This document shows positions 46,726 to 58,026 of a stretch of DNA of 64,000 nt, one piece after another. Positions within the stretch are counted from its first letter, which is position 1, and every line of letters begins with the position of its first letter. Source of the DNA: Branchiostoma lanceolatum (Eukaryota; Chordata; Leptocardii; Amphioxiformes; Branchiostomatidae); the NCBI RefSeq assembly GCF_035083965.1, contig NC_089732.1, positions 10,121,424 to 10,185,423 on the forward strand, written 5' to 3'. The translations under genes and the position numbers were made by a program. Below the pieces are notes generated by a model. It was not told the DNA's origin. It did no database searches and saw nothing but the letters and a program-made list of their open reading frames with translations.

Positions 46726-49700
46726 TATGTGCGTGCGTGTGAGATAGAGATAGTTCATTTTATCGTTGCTGTGAATGGCTTGACTTTCTTTTTTTCATCA
46801 GGAGTGACAGTGTCGCCAGGGTCCTACACCACGGTGACTGGCTTCGTGGGAGACACCGTCATCCTCCCCGCCAGTCACGGCCAGAACTACACCGTCTTCG
46901 CCGAGACCTGGAACAAGATGATCGGCGGCGTGCACGGAGTCAGGCAGGCCGTCTTCATGTTCTCCCCGGTCACCAACACCACCATGTCCCTGGGCCCGCT
47001 GAAGGGACGGGCGGAGCTGGGAACGAGGGGGTCACTAAAGGTCACCGACGTCAGACGAGAAGACGAAGGGCTCTACGTCCTCACCAGCCTGCTGGATGTG
47101 ATTGGACAAGAAGAATACTACGTCATCTTGAGGATACTGTGTAAGTGGCCACTTAAACACTAGTGATTGGGTAGGGCACATGTGCTCGACTGTTAGTGAC
47201 AAGGCGGTCATATGGACTTTCATTTCTATGATAAACCCCGGGGAAATCAACGGGAATGTAACAATTTCCACCTGTGATTATGATATGCCTAACATCAAGG
47301 CGATCTTTGACATAGAAATGAGCGACATTCCGTAGTGACAGTATGAGAGTTGAGTAATGAATACTCGGGAAGTGTTTTGTTCCCTTCGTTGAGTCTGAAG
47401 ACATGGTTGTCAGTCATGGTTCTACATGTAGATTGCTAGTATATAAACAAGGGTAAAGGTAAAGGTAGTCCCATAGCCTTTCTAGGATCGCAGGGGCAGT
47501 GGGTTGAGTGCTGAGCTGAGGAAAGTCCTGCAAAGTGCATCCTCTGACACAACATGTCAGAGGATTCTAACCCAGGACCTCTGGGTTCTGGGTCAAACAC
47601 CCAAACCGTTACGTCAGCACGACGGCACAGCTAGTATAGATCCAAGTCTAAAACATCTTATTCTAACAAATTTCCCATGTACATATGCATTTAATGGTAT
47701 TTGTTACAGTAGATCTACATCAGCTTCTTTAGTGATGGTAAACTTATTCTCTAAGGTGTACAGTGTGCATCTGACGATATCATTCTCCTTAGGTATTCCA
47801 GATTCATGAATCGATCAACAATCCCTCTTGTGTGTTGCTCACAATAGATCGTGGACAACAGGAGACAATGTTATCGAAGCACAGGGCAGACAACTTGGAA
47901 TCTACAGTCCCCAATGCTTGTAGTATACGTCACCTTGCATCTGTTGTGCTACCTATACAGTCATTTGTTACTGTCAATAGCCATCTTTGGGTGCAGCATA
48001 ACGTCCACAATCTGTGACAGCATGGATTAGCTTTGCAAACGTATCCCTCCAGGTGTTCCAAGGTGATTAGGTGTCCGGTTCAGTCCGTTCATGACACCGA
48101 AAGAGTTTAACTATCAGGCTATACAACAGCATGGTGTGATTTAAAGCCTTGTATAGCCGTGTAAACTGTATACGAGAAGAGGCCAAAAGACGCCGTTAAC
48201 ATGTTATTACCCGTGGGACAGTACTTACAAACCCGTCGCTATTTTGTGTTTCACGTCAGAAACAGCGCTTAACAATCTCTTTCCCGCAGTTTGATGAGGC
48301 GGTCTTTCGTTTTGGCAAGATGCATATGCTGCTGCATAGATAGGTTTCCCACAGGTTCGTGGAGTGAATATATGACTATGAATGTACAAAATACAAGCGG
48401 TTGTTGTGGACATTTTACATGCTGAATAGGACCTGTCTTAGAGACTGACGAATGATGCTTTTACGAGGCAACGGCATTTTCTGGTCATTCGGTGGAAACC
48501 GGACATTCAGAGGCTTTGATGGTTCCACTCAGAATACCATCATCCACGAAATCTTGTCACCATCGCACTTTGGCGGTCACAACATATGTCGGAACTTGAA
48601 GTGAAGCAAATCTAACGACTTTGGTCGTCACGCAGTTCAAACTCAACCAAGCTTGATGAATTACTAAGTTGTTGTTTTTTTCAACCAGAAACTGCCTAAT
48701 AGGTGATACATCGAATACATTTGACAGGCTGACCATTTATCTAGTATTAAATATATTACAATGTATCTGAAACTAAAAGAATCTGTTAACTTTTTTTAAA
48801 TTCCACAGCAAGACCTGGTGTAAAGATTGACTCCAAGAAGACAGTGGTGGCAGTCGAAGGGTCCAACGTCGTGCTAAACTGCTCAGTAAACGACAGCAGC
48901 ACACTCATCCATCCGCCATCTTGGAAACAAGATGGCCACAAAGTGAGGGGCAGTCACGTGGTTACTGGGAACGTGATTCGGGGCAAAGGTTACGTGTCCC
49001 GTCTCGTTCTCTACGCAGTGAAGAGGAACCAGGGAGGGAACTACACCTGCCAGGCCTTGCACCGTCACGGGAGAGAGTCAGATTACGTTCAGCTGGAAAT
49101 AAATTGTAAGCATTGACTTCTGATTCAGTTTTCACATGTAGAAGACGATGCCGAACAAATCAAGTACTTGAAGTGAAAATTGCATATTGCTGTTAACCAG
49201 ATAGCTAATGGATCGATAGCTTTTATATTACATGAATACAACACTTACAAGTTGAGTGACAAGACAAAAAAATGTACCGGTATTGTGTTTCTCTTCATGA
49301 TTGACACAGATTATGGGAAATTAGAATACTAAGTACATACTGCATTGTTACTCACAGGCTCCTAATGTCAGAGATATGCTTCCCGAAGGAACGGGATATT
49401 AGCACTCTTAGAAGCACCTCAACACATGGACGATTCCATTTATCGATCAACTGAAAACGAGCCAAAACATTTACTTGACATTCGTTGATGAATTGGTTGC
49501 TCACCCTGGTTTGTCTGTAAAAGGAAAAGCCAATCGTCGCACGTATGTCATTTGTGGCAAAAGGTCACACGGCTGTGATCGCTCAATTCCCCAGGCGTCA
49601 AACAGGGTCGATGGGGGTCTCATTAGAACGTTCTTCACACAAAAGTGGTGGTTGACTGAACGAACAATGGCAAGTTCACGAACTCTATTCGCAGTCAGCG

Positions 49701-52700
49701 GAGGAAGAAGATAGAGTCTGTTGTAATCCTGATGTTATTAAAAACCCGGGCGGGTGGTCGGCTACATACTGCCGTCTCAGTCCTTGAGGCGCTTGATTAA
49801 CTCGGTTCCACTTAAGTACCTCAAAATGAAACATCTACATCTTTTCATTCTGTCATTCTCACATGTGGCTATGGATCCAGGTGGTGTCCTCTATCGGTAA
49901 TGCTGTATAAAGCGACGGTAGACTCTACTTTTCAGTAAATCTTATATGCTGGAGACAGACACGACTTTCTCAATGCTAAGGGGGAAATTCTTTGGCATAT
50001 CAATTCCATCCTCTTGGAATAATTGTAAACAGTGGTCTTTTTGATACATAAAGAAGTGGATTGCATTTCTTTGTAAAAAAGAAGGTTTGTTGTGGGAAAT
50101 AGGGTGTCCTTTATTCACTGTACTTCGATTACCAAATTTTACCATGTTGTTTTAAACAAAGTTATTCGCTAATATTCTTACAGATCCAGGAAAAGTCATA
50201 AACGTAACCAACGTCAGCACCGATAGGAACACGGTTGCTCTTCGGTGCCTAGCGGAGGGGAAGCCAGCCCCGAGCCTGGCCTGGTATCGGTCAGGCTTTC
50301 CTCAAGCCATCCGGTCTCGACAGGGAGTCGAGAAAGTCGAGCAGCTCGTCCTGACCATTCCCAAGTTCCACCGGAACCAGAGCGGGGAGTATTCATGCGT
50401 AGCCGGCAACGGGATAGGCGGGCCGCACTCCACCGCCGTCTACGTATCGTTCGTACCCAGGCAACAGATGAGGAAACCAACGCCCGGGAAAAACAGGCAA
50501 GGTATTGACACGACAGGAAGATGCATGGCCAGCTAAGCCTGGATATAGGCATAACGTACCGTTCTAAATCATTGTTATTGACCTGCCAGAAGCAATTTCA
50601 GCATGTTATATGCTGACGGTACAAGAACATAGGGGATATTGATGTTATAAATCCTACTGCCAAATACTCTCTTCCGCAGATAGGCTTCGGTGTCGTCACC
50701 AGGGAAGATATCAGGCAGCATATCAATCATCCCAATACATGTACCATAAAACATCTGCGCGGGGACACGAAAATAGCCGCGCATTAGGTTTGAGAGTGTT
50801 TCAACTCCCTGTATCTTCCTCACGGAAGTTAGCTGCTTGTTTGTATTCCCAATTCGTAGCCAAGATCTTATCAAGCGTACCGGAGCGGACGTTAGAAGTT
50901 TTTACGACTCCCCGAACTGACTGTATTTCATCTGAAACTTGTCAACCTGTCACTAATGGCCGTTTTATCAATCCCTTGACGTGAATGTTAAAGAAGCGCT
51001 CATGGTGCCCACTTGCAAAAAGTATTTGAGAAAAAAAGCTTCATCCTCTCAAACTACTTACCGTACTCCCCAAACCGACTGCATTTCCTTTGAAACTTGT
51101 CAACATGTCACTAATGGCCATTATATCAATCCCTTGACGTGAATGCTAAAGAAGCGCTCATGGTGCCCACTTGCAAAACGCATTTCGAAAAAAAAGTTCC
51201 ATCCAGCTAGTCACCGTGCTTCTTCACACACAGAAGAGGACTACGTATCAAGGGTTTTATCTAAATCTTCATCCGACGTTTAGAATGCCAGTACATATTT
51301 TAACAGTCAACCGCGATACACAGAACTGACATCCTTCAAAGATATCTTTCCTGTCATCACCAGTTTCTTTGTTTTACCATTTTCACTGCATTATCTACGT
51401 CTTACAGGCTGACGCTTAGCGATACCAGAAGCTAAAGCTATAGAGATGTTATCAGAAGCAGAATGAAGTTGCCAACCGTTTGCATGAAGCTGCGACGAGA
51501 ATCACTAAACCTCTTGCGAAACGTAGAAGGCAATGGGAACGTCTTAAAAGCTGTATTTGTTCCGCCAGTGATTTCTTCAACCTGATTGCACCTTGCTGAT
51601 GATTACCTGAATTAATCTGTTTTGCGGAAAAGGGATATCTTTATGGAATAACACTAGCTGAATATGAAATCAAAGTCACAAAGTCATGGTGTCATTTGGG
51701 ATGCAAAAAGCTTTTACACTTGTTTCAACATAAAAAAACTTTGGAACAATTACTAACCTGGCGTTCCGTTGAAATACCTAAAAGTGGAATTCTGTAATTA
51801 GACTATGTTTATCTGAGTACTAACCAAAATAAATATTGTGACTAATTTTCTAAAATAAGCAGTGACGTAAATACTTTACCAACTGACGTCTAATGATTAT
51901 GAGACTGCCATGGTATCTCTTGACGTATACGTCTGTTTTCATGCTACGTTTATCTGAGTGCTTTACCAAAGGCACTGAAAATTCTGCAAACCGGTGAAGC
52001 GGTAACGTAAATCCTTCACCAACTGACGTCTAATGATTATGAGACTGTCGTGGTATCTCTTCAAACATATGTCTGTTTTCAGGCTCGGTTCTTGTCTGGG
52101 AAAACCAGCTCCTGCGCGTCATCGTGTTCTCCGGCATTGCCGCCTCCTCCGCCTGCCTGCTGCTGGTGATACTGCTGACGGCATTGGTTCTTTATCGGGG
52201 AAGGCAAAGGAGTCGAGCAGAGCGAGACAGCGATGATCCTCAGGCAGCTCCAGAAGCTCCGAAGAGGCCGACAGAAACAAATCCTGACGACTGCAAGAGA
52301 CCAGATGTTTGGCACACACCGAGCATCAAGTCCATCCCAGCTTCCATGTGTAGGTCACATAAAGCAGCCAACTTAAGTAAGTAACACGTTCTGTTTCGCC
52401 CGAAGCGATGTAGTGTCTGATGCATGATGTTTCACTGCGGCTTCTTGACATCCACTAAGCCCTCGAGAACATGAAATGGTATTTGAAGATCATGCCCTGC
52501 ATCTGTTTAGAATAGACAAGACTCTCGATGAGACTTCCAAGTTCAAAATTTTAGGAATCCTCCTTTGATTTTGACAGTTTTCAACCCATTGTTTCTTTTA
52601 AATTTTTGGTCGCCGGTGCAATGATGGTAATAAAGAATAAAAATTGAGAATTTCTTAAATCAGGTCATAATCAGAAACTGTCTCCGTCTGTTGACATTAC

Positions 52701-53295
52701 AGCACTCATCATGATAAAAGTTGAGGATAAGTCTACACGTGGATGTTTGTTGAGAACGAGAAAACAATCTTTAAATGTATACGTTTTCTAATAAAGTTGT
52801 CACCACGTTGCACTGAGAATACACATAAAAATGTTGGGCCTTTTCTCTCCAATCCATCAAAAGCTTCATTTCCTTTTGTAGTTTCATACTTCATATTATA
52901 ACAAAATATTGTAAAGTGAGGACATATTGCACGGTAAGTACAAAGGTCGTCCTAACCTTAGAAAGACTAGTATTCAAGCGTGAAATTGTTTTTCACGTTT
53001 ACCTATCCTGGCAACTATTCCACAAAATTACAGGTGGCACTAATGCGTCCCTTTAGAATATAGCGTACATTTTATGTCTATGAACAAATATGAAAAGGGA
53101 CACGGCTAAATGGGCAAAGTTGTAGTTACATGCCCTGATAGGTATAAGCGGTAGATGTTAGATATCCAAGAGACGACGTGATAGCATGATGATGTTTACA
53201 TATGCGTTTTGTGTGTGCGTGTGCATGCGTGTGTGTGTGTGTGTGTGTGTGAAAAATGACGATGGAATGTGTCACACACACACATACACATTTAC

Positions 53296-53328
<33 letters not shown>

Positions 53329-53882
53329 AGGAAGGAAGAAGAGAGTTTGTAGAGCAGCATTTATTTGCATATATTGACGGCTGTTGTGTCCTCGTTACAG
53401 GAAGGTATGTGGGGAAGGTGGTCATTCCTTACGAGTCAGGACAGCCCGGATTTCTGTCCCTCAAGATCAACGACACCGTGCAGGTCCTGAAGGCCAGTTC
53501 CTCGGGTTGGTTTTACGGCACCAGCGACGGCAAAATGGGCGCGTTCCCCGGTGCGTGTCTGGACATCACCAACCGTAGCTACTGCAACGGCACGGCCTGT
53601 CACAACGGCGAGCCAGAAACGGCGGACCACGTCCGAGCGCAGGAGAGACCCGACGGCCAAGAAAACGCTCCACGCCGTGGCAACAACAAAGATAACTTCG
53701 ACACACATCACTCGAGTCCGGACACTGAGAAAGAATACTTCGTAATTCCACTACAAAGACAGTCGTCTGAAATGTCTGAGGAAAAGGCGTGCAACTGCCT
53801 GGAGTGTAGAGGTACGGGCTGCTGCGACGAGGACAAACGAGAAGCAGCAAAACTAAGAGAGCGAAATCAAGTGCTAGACTAG
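42369..53882 (+). CDS. Type I membrane receptor: three Ig-like domains, one TM, cytoplasmic SH3 (Ig-SH3 gene 1)
   Basis: Exons: 42369-42423, 46802-47140, 48809-49105, 50184-50501, 52083-52376, 53401-53882. They join to 594 residues; every intron is phase 1 and GT..AG. Residues 1-18 are a hydrophobic signal peptide (FCAALFLTAF). Residues 19-131 form a V-type Ig fold with ETWNKM and REDEGLY, but both canonical cysteines are missing (VILPAS; LYVLTS). Residues 132-230 are a C2-type Ig (VVLNCSV..W..NYTCQA). Residues 231-318 are a second one (LRCLAEGKPAPSLAWY..GEYSCVAGNG). A transmembrane segment lies at ~349-373, followed by basic YRGRQRSR and a possible SH3 ligand PEAPKR at 393-398. Residues ~437-485 form an SH3 domain (IPYES, FLSLKINDTVQVL, GWFYG, GAFPGACL). 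The tail is acidic with a CNCLEC..GCC cluster. Start: two adjacent ATGs at 42369 and 42372; either works. An Ig ectodomain with its own cytoplasmic SH3 is not an arrangement I know from vertebrates. The ligand is unknown; adhesion or immune recognition is inference. Confidence 0.87.
43602..44141. repeat. Three tandem copies of a ~180 bp unit in intron 1 of Ig-SH3 gene 1
   Basis: Each unit carries GGGCATTG, then AGTGCCCC, then CCATTGACCCTAGACAATCG, CCCAGGTTATGTTATG and TTTTGGGAGTTGT or a close variant. Units start near 43602, 43782 and 43967. No coding frame is shared. Confidence 0.85.
45391..45422. repeat. (TCTG)n/(TG)n microsatellite
   Basis: Short TCTG and TGTG repeat in intron 1 of Ig-SH3 gene 1. 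Confidence 0.7.
46633..46741. repeat. (GT)n microsatellite before the V-like Ig exon
   Basis: About 110 bp of GT repeat with ATAT, ATG and GCG interruptions end 60 bp before the acceptor of exon 2. A coding frame running through it is an artefact of the dinucleotide repeat. Confidence 0.9.
47446..47625. repeat. SINE-like interspersed repeat, copy 2
   Basis: Starts GGGTAAAGGTAAAGGTAGTC and continues through GGGGCAGTGGG, GAGGAAAGTCC, TTCTAACCCAGGACCT and GGTCAAACACCCAAACCGTT. It shares its start with the copy at 37048 and lies in intron 2 of Ig-SH3 gene 1. Confidence 0.5.
50907..51208. repeat. Two tandem copies of a 158 bp unit in intron 4
   Basis: The words GTCACTAATGGCC, ATCAATCCCTTGACGTGAAT and AAGAAGCGCTCATGGTGCCC recur 158 bp apart with few differences. 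No coding potential. Confidence 0.85.
51803..52084. repeat. 141 bp tandem duplication that includes the splice acceptor of the TM exon
   Basis: Units 51803-51943 and 51944-52084 both end with CTAATGATTATGAGACTG, GGTATCTCTT and GTCTGTTTTCA. Only the second unit ends in AG and is the acceptor used for exon 5; in the first the matching bases are AT (51941-51942). Confidence 0.8.
53203..53322. repeat. TG / CA / GA microsatellite cluster before the SH3 exon
   Basis: A TG tract (~53209-53250), a CA tract (~53272-53291) and a GA tract (~53298-53322) follow each other within 120 bp, ending ~80 bp before the SH3 exon acceptor. TG and CA arms are complementary and could pair in the pre-mRNA. Confidence 0.85.
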
Positions 53883-54249
53883 CAGTCTGCAACGCATGTA
53901 AATAATGCTGCAGAAGATTCCTATGAGATGTATGATAAAGGGAATGGCTTTCTATTTTGTAATGTGTAAATTGTTGGACCACATCTGACGGTCTTCATTG
54001 TAATGTGATCAGGTCAAGCGCAAGTACGTACTTTCCTTCAATGCATCTGAACCGCATCTGAAATGTTGCTGCACTCGAAACATTTGTAGGGCAAACATCT
54101 CTCAGTGGAACAAATCATGCAACACGCTTGATGCACAGTGTGCAGTCTTGATGTTCACAGATGTATGTATGATGGCCTAGAAACTATGTGTTGACAAGCT
54201 TAGTCGCACGTCCTCCTACGTAATGTGACGTTGCCACTGAGTGGTAACA

Positions 54250-54255
54250 AATAAA
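54250..54255 (+). terminator. Poly(A) signal of Ig-SH3 gene 1
   Basis: AATAAA 368 bases after the stop codon; the first canonical signal downstream. Confidence 0.5.
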
Positions 54256-57200
54256 AAGAACGTCATCCTATCACGTCGAAAGCAAATACTCAGCAACTAA
54301 GACCCTCGTCGTGCAGATGACAATTGTTATGAAATGTCTTTGAGAACTTTGATACCAAGTAAAAGTAACTTTACCCGAGACTATTAAAGTGTGGCAGACG
54401 TAAAATGGCAGAGGACTTGTATTTGTTTTTGTCTATTGATATTTCAGAAATAGAGACAGAAGTTGTGTCTATTGAACTTTACATTGACATTCAGATCCAA
54501 GTTCTGGTGCCTATATGGCTTTTAGGAAAGATCAAACGACGTCAAGAGAAAATTGTCTTCTTTAGCATAGACGGCGTTCGGTGCAAGGTGCTGGCTAGGC
54601 TTTTGGCACTCCATACACGGACGGAATGATGAAAGATTGCGGCTGTCATTCCAGAGTCTATCACGTAGGGGTGATGCAACACTGACGAGACCATTAGAGG
54701 CCCCTTGAGTGCTGCTGTGTCACAGAAGCATGAAAGAAATATGCCCATCGTATCTCATGTATCTGTCAGGATGCCAATATATGAGCTTCCCCGGAAACTG
54801 TACACCTACCATTAGTGAAACCAAGGGAGCTCTAGCTCTTTTGTGGAAAATTGCGCTCTAAGATATAACGTGACCACCCAGGTACACTCTAACTACACGC
54901 AAGGGCATATGTCATGGTTAATGCACTGTCAACATAGAAGCTAACATTGTACTCTACCCATCTCAAAGCCACTCATTATGCCCCGAAGTCATACTTTTAA
55001 TCTAGCTGTTTTTCATGTCATCTTCCTTCGCTTCGAACGCTTGAGAGAGTCGAATGCATCTATTTTTCATTACTAAGGCGCAAGAGCCATTTCATAAGTC
55101 ATTTCATGCAGTGACAAAGGTCGTCCTCTTATCGGCGAATATAAATCACTCTACTTGAGGAAGAAGATAGGGTGGGTGTTTCCAATGCAGTGGCTGGCAT
55201 GGCCTTTTTGTGTGTACTAGAATAGAATTGCCAAATATATGTTTTTGTGACAGCATTCAACTTTGGAAGTTATATGTTATCAGAAACTGTATGAATGATG
55301 TCTCTGTATTCCCTCATATGTTTAAAAGAACTATCCTTCATATGATGATGTCTTGCACCGAACTACGGACGTTCACAATTTTTGCAGCCTCAAGGCATCA
55401 TTCAGAACATTTAGATGCTATAATTCAAAGACTTTGCTCGGATTGTATAGACGCTTCTTCTTAAGTCGATAAAAGCCAGTATAAAATTTTAAGAACACAC
55501 ATGATATATTAATATCTTCATGAATGAGATGTTAGCTAAACTACGACACTTAATTTTGGGGGACTATCTTGGAGTTACTAAAATGGTTCAAACTTCCCTC
55601 GCAGCACCTTATATTAGTATCAGGGGCTTAAAAGGTCATAACCTTTGACCCCACGTAGTGGCGCCATAAACACGGCGGTCTTCGCGAATGAAAGAGAATT
55701 AAATGTACACTTTAGTATATTTCATACCTAATCTACCAAAGATGATCAATTTGTTGACAAAACATCAAGTTAAATATCTACAATTGAAGGCATATTTCAA
55801 GAGAATGTAAAGTGGGGAGGTGAGCATCGTCTTCCCGGCAGCAACGAGCAGTCTACATATATACAGTATTTCAAATGTTTAAATGTAGACCTTACAAATA
55901 CTGTAGCCTGCTCTTTATGGGAGATTATGACACGACACAATACAAATCAGCCCCAAGCACACCTTAGACGTCACCAAATGGACATTTAAAACTTGTGCCA
56001 GGAAACTTTCCCGCCGCCAGAAAGCTATCGCAGCTGACCCCTGGATGATAGAGGTCAGACGTCGTGCACCTGATAACTCAAACATGTCGAAACTTGTTCT
56101 TCCTTGAGTTTCCACCAATGTGTATAGTTACTCGCGCTAAACACACCTTTGTTGAACTAATCTTGTTAGGACTATACACGGTACTCTCACGGCCAAGGTG
56201 GAGGCCTAAACGGACATTCAAAACTTCCCGTCACTAGAAATTTATATGACCTCTGACCTCAGGATATTAAAGTTCATCAACCAGATCCTGATTACTCATT
56301 CGTGTCACTTGTCCAAACTTGTCGAAACATGTTCTTTCTTCGAATTTGTTTTATCTACTATTATGAGACGCGAAGTGTCTTTACTCTTAGTCAACCATCG
56401 CTAATCAGAGTTCACCTCACAAACACTGAATCAGCAAACGAACCATCTACTCAACATTCTACAGACGGCAATCGGAACAGAAATGACAAATAGTTTGGTA
56501 GATGTCGCCGAACTAAATCATATCAAACCCAGTGATTCAATCTATTCATACAACATAACCCCTCAATACGATTTGGCGAAGACGTCCTGGCAGATCTTAA
56601 GTAGTCTTAATAGAATTGCTCCATTCCATAACCGCATACACTCAACAAGTCACCTCATAGCTATGGTGATAATAGAGAGGCTGGACCATCATCCGCTAAG
56701 ATACACGGCTTTCTCGTCTCCAGCAGGGCTTTGTGTAAGATGGACGTTTAAGATTCATGGTGGAATGAGAAGTTGTTGAGGGCAAGGTATGGGCGCTATC
56801 TGAACATGTACAGATCTGTTCGCTATCGTCTTAGCCGCGACCTGACGACAGAATCTGACGCACGGCTGCGAGGATGATACAAAATAAATGCTGGTACTCA
56901 TTGACCCTGTCGTCCATGGAGATAAAGCAGTCCCGCTTAACAGCGGGAGGCGTTTGATTTGAAGTCGTGTTGGACAAGAGGTCGCCACCGCGGGAAGATT
57001 TATTTCTGCGATAAGGCAGGTGCTGGAGACGGGCGATTATTTAACAGGGGAAGGAACAGGAAAGGTCTTCCTCTGGGCAAGTAGTGTATGCATGTGCTCG
57101 ACGGACCGTGCGTGTTGGGATTTCTGATAAACCACCGCCGCTCCGAGCAGAATTCAATGATTTTTGTGAAAATGCTTGGTTGCTGAGAAGATTTGAATGC

Positions 57201-57476
57201 ATCATATTTTTCTCTGATATGAGGCAATTCTTGAACATTCTTAAGGCGTTTTGACGACTACTTTTGTGTATAGACATTGCATGATTAACGGGTTGTTGGT
57301 AACCGGGTGCCATTGCCATAAACAAGCCGACTATAACTTCCCTTGAATCCATATTTTTCTTTTAAAAATCACTTTGCTTGGGGAATAGAACTAGTCGTCG
57401 ATAAAAAACGCTTAACTGACACAAATATATAGTCACCTACAGCCAGATGGACACGACGTCAGCGATATATATGACT
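54256..57476. other. Region between the convergent Ig-SH3 genes
   Basis: No supported gene. It holds copies of a dispersed repeat (listed separately). Short frames here lack domain features. Confidence 0.5.
55960..56345 (-). repeat. Two copies of a dispersed repeat, inverted relative to one at 63690
   Basis: Read on the minus strand, 56115-55960 contains CATGTTTGAGTTATCAGGT, TGACCTCTATCATCCAGGGG and GGCGGCGGGAAAGTTTC. The plus-strand segment at 63690-63830 has the same order (CATGTTTCGACAC, TAATCAGGT, TGACCTCTACATCCAGGGG, GCGGCGGGAATATTTC). A weaker second copy is at ~56228-56345. Confidence 0.6.
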
Positions 57477-57482
57477 TTTATT
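57477..57482 (-). terminator. Poly(A) signal of Ig-SH3 gene 2
   Basis: TTTATT on the plus strand gives AATAAA on the minus strand, ~545 bases past the stop of the paralogue. Confidence 0.4.
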
Positions 57483-58026
57483 CATTTTTCCCCAAAACAT
57501 GTGACAAAACATCAACTACAGGCACTACTGACATTTTCTTAAAGAGCAACTTTCACACAACAAATATAGACACTTGGCAAGCTGTCTCTTGTTGCAGAAA
57601 GTGCCCTTTTGGTCATAGTGTTTATCATACACTCTGTTCTCGTGAAAGTAGACTGATTAAGTACAACAAAATGACGTGACGGAGTACATTAATGAATGTA
57701 AATTCTGGCCTATCTGTAGCGTTACTGATCATGTTACGGTCATTTGCTAACGCATCAAGAAGATAGCAATCGTCAACACGGTCTTACGGCAACCCCGAAA
57801 ATTTCCTCCAGAAGCGTCTCACAAGACAGCGTTGTTTACAGAGACAAAAGCAAACTCACAAATTGTACCATTTGAGTGTTACAAACAAGACAATGATACG
57901 ATAGTCATGCTGTAGCGTGCATTTACTAAAGAATGATAGAATAGATGTACGATTGTTCTTTTGGTCCGGAACTTTGCTTTTTTTACGAATGTTCTGCTAC
58001 ATTCTCCCTCCGCCTAGATCATGTCT

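Noticed and set aside
46561..46758. Open frames on both strands through the GT repeat
   Set aside because: Dinucleotide repeats read as alternating Val/Cys or Thr/His in any frame; only the part after the acceptor at 46801 is a real exon.
50214..50552. 112-codon minus-strand and 87-codon plus-strand frames over the third Ig exon
   Set aside because: They are frame shadows of the true Ig exon 50184-50501, which keeps the Cys-Trp-Cys pattern and phase 1 borders.
54405..54629. 74-codon frame MAEDLYLFLS..
   Set aside because: Low-complexity hydrophobic chance frame with no splice or domain support, downstream of the Ig-SH3 gene 1 poly(A) signal.
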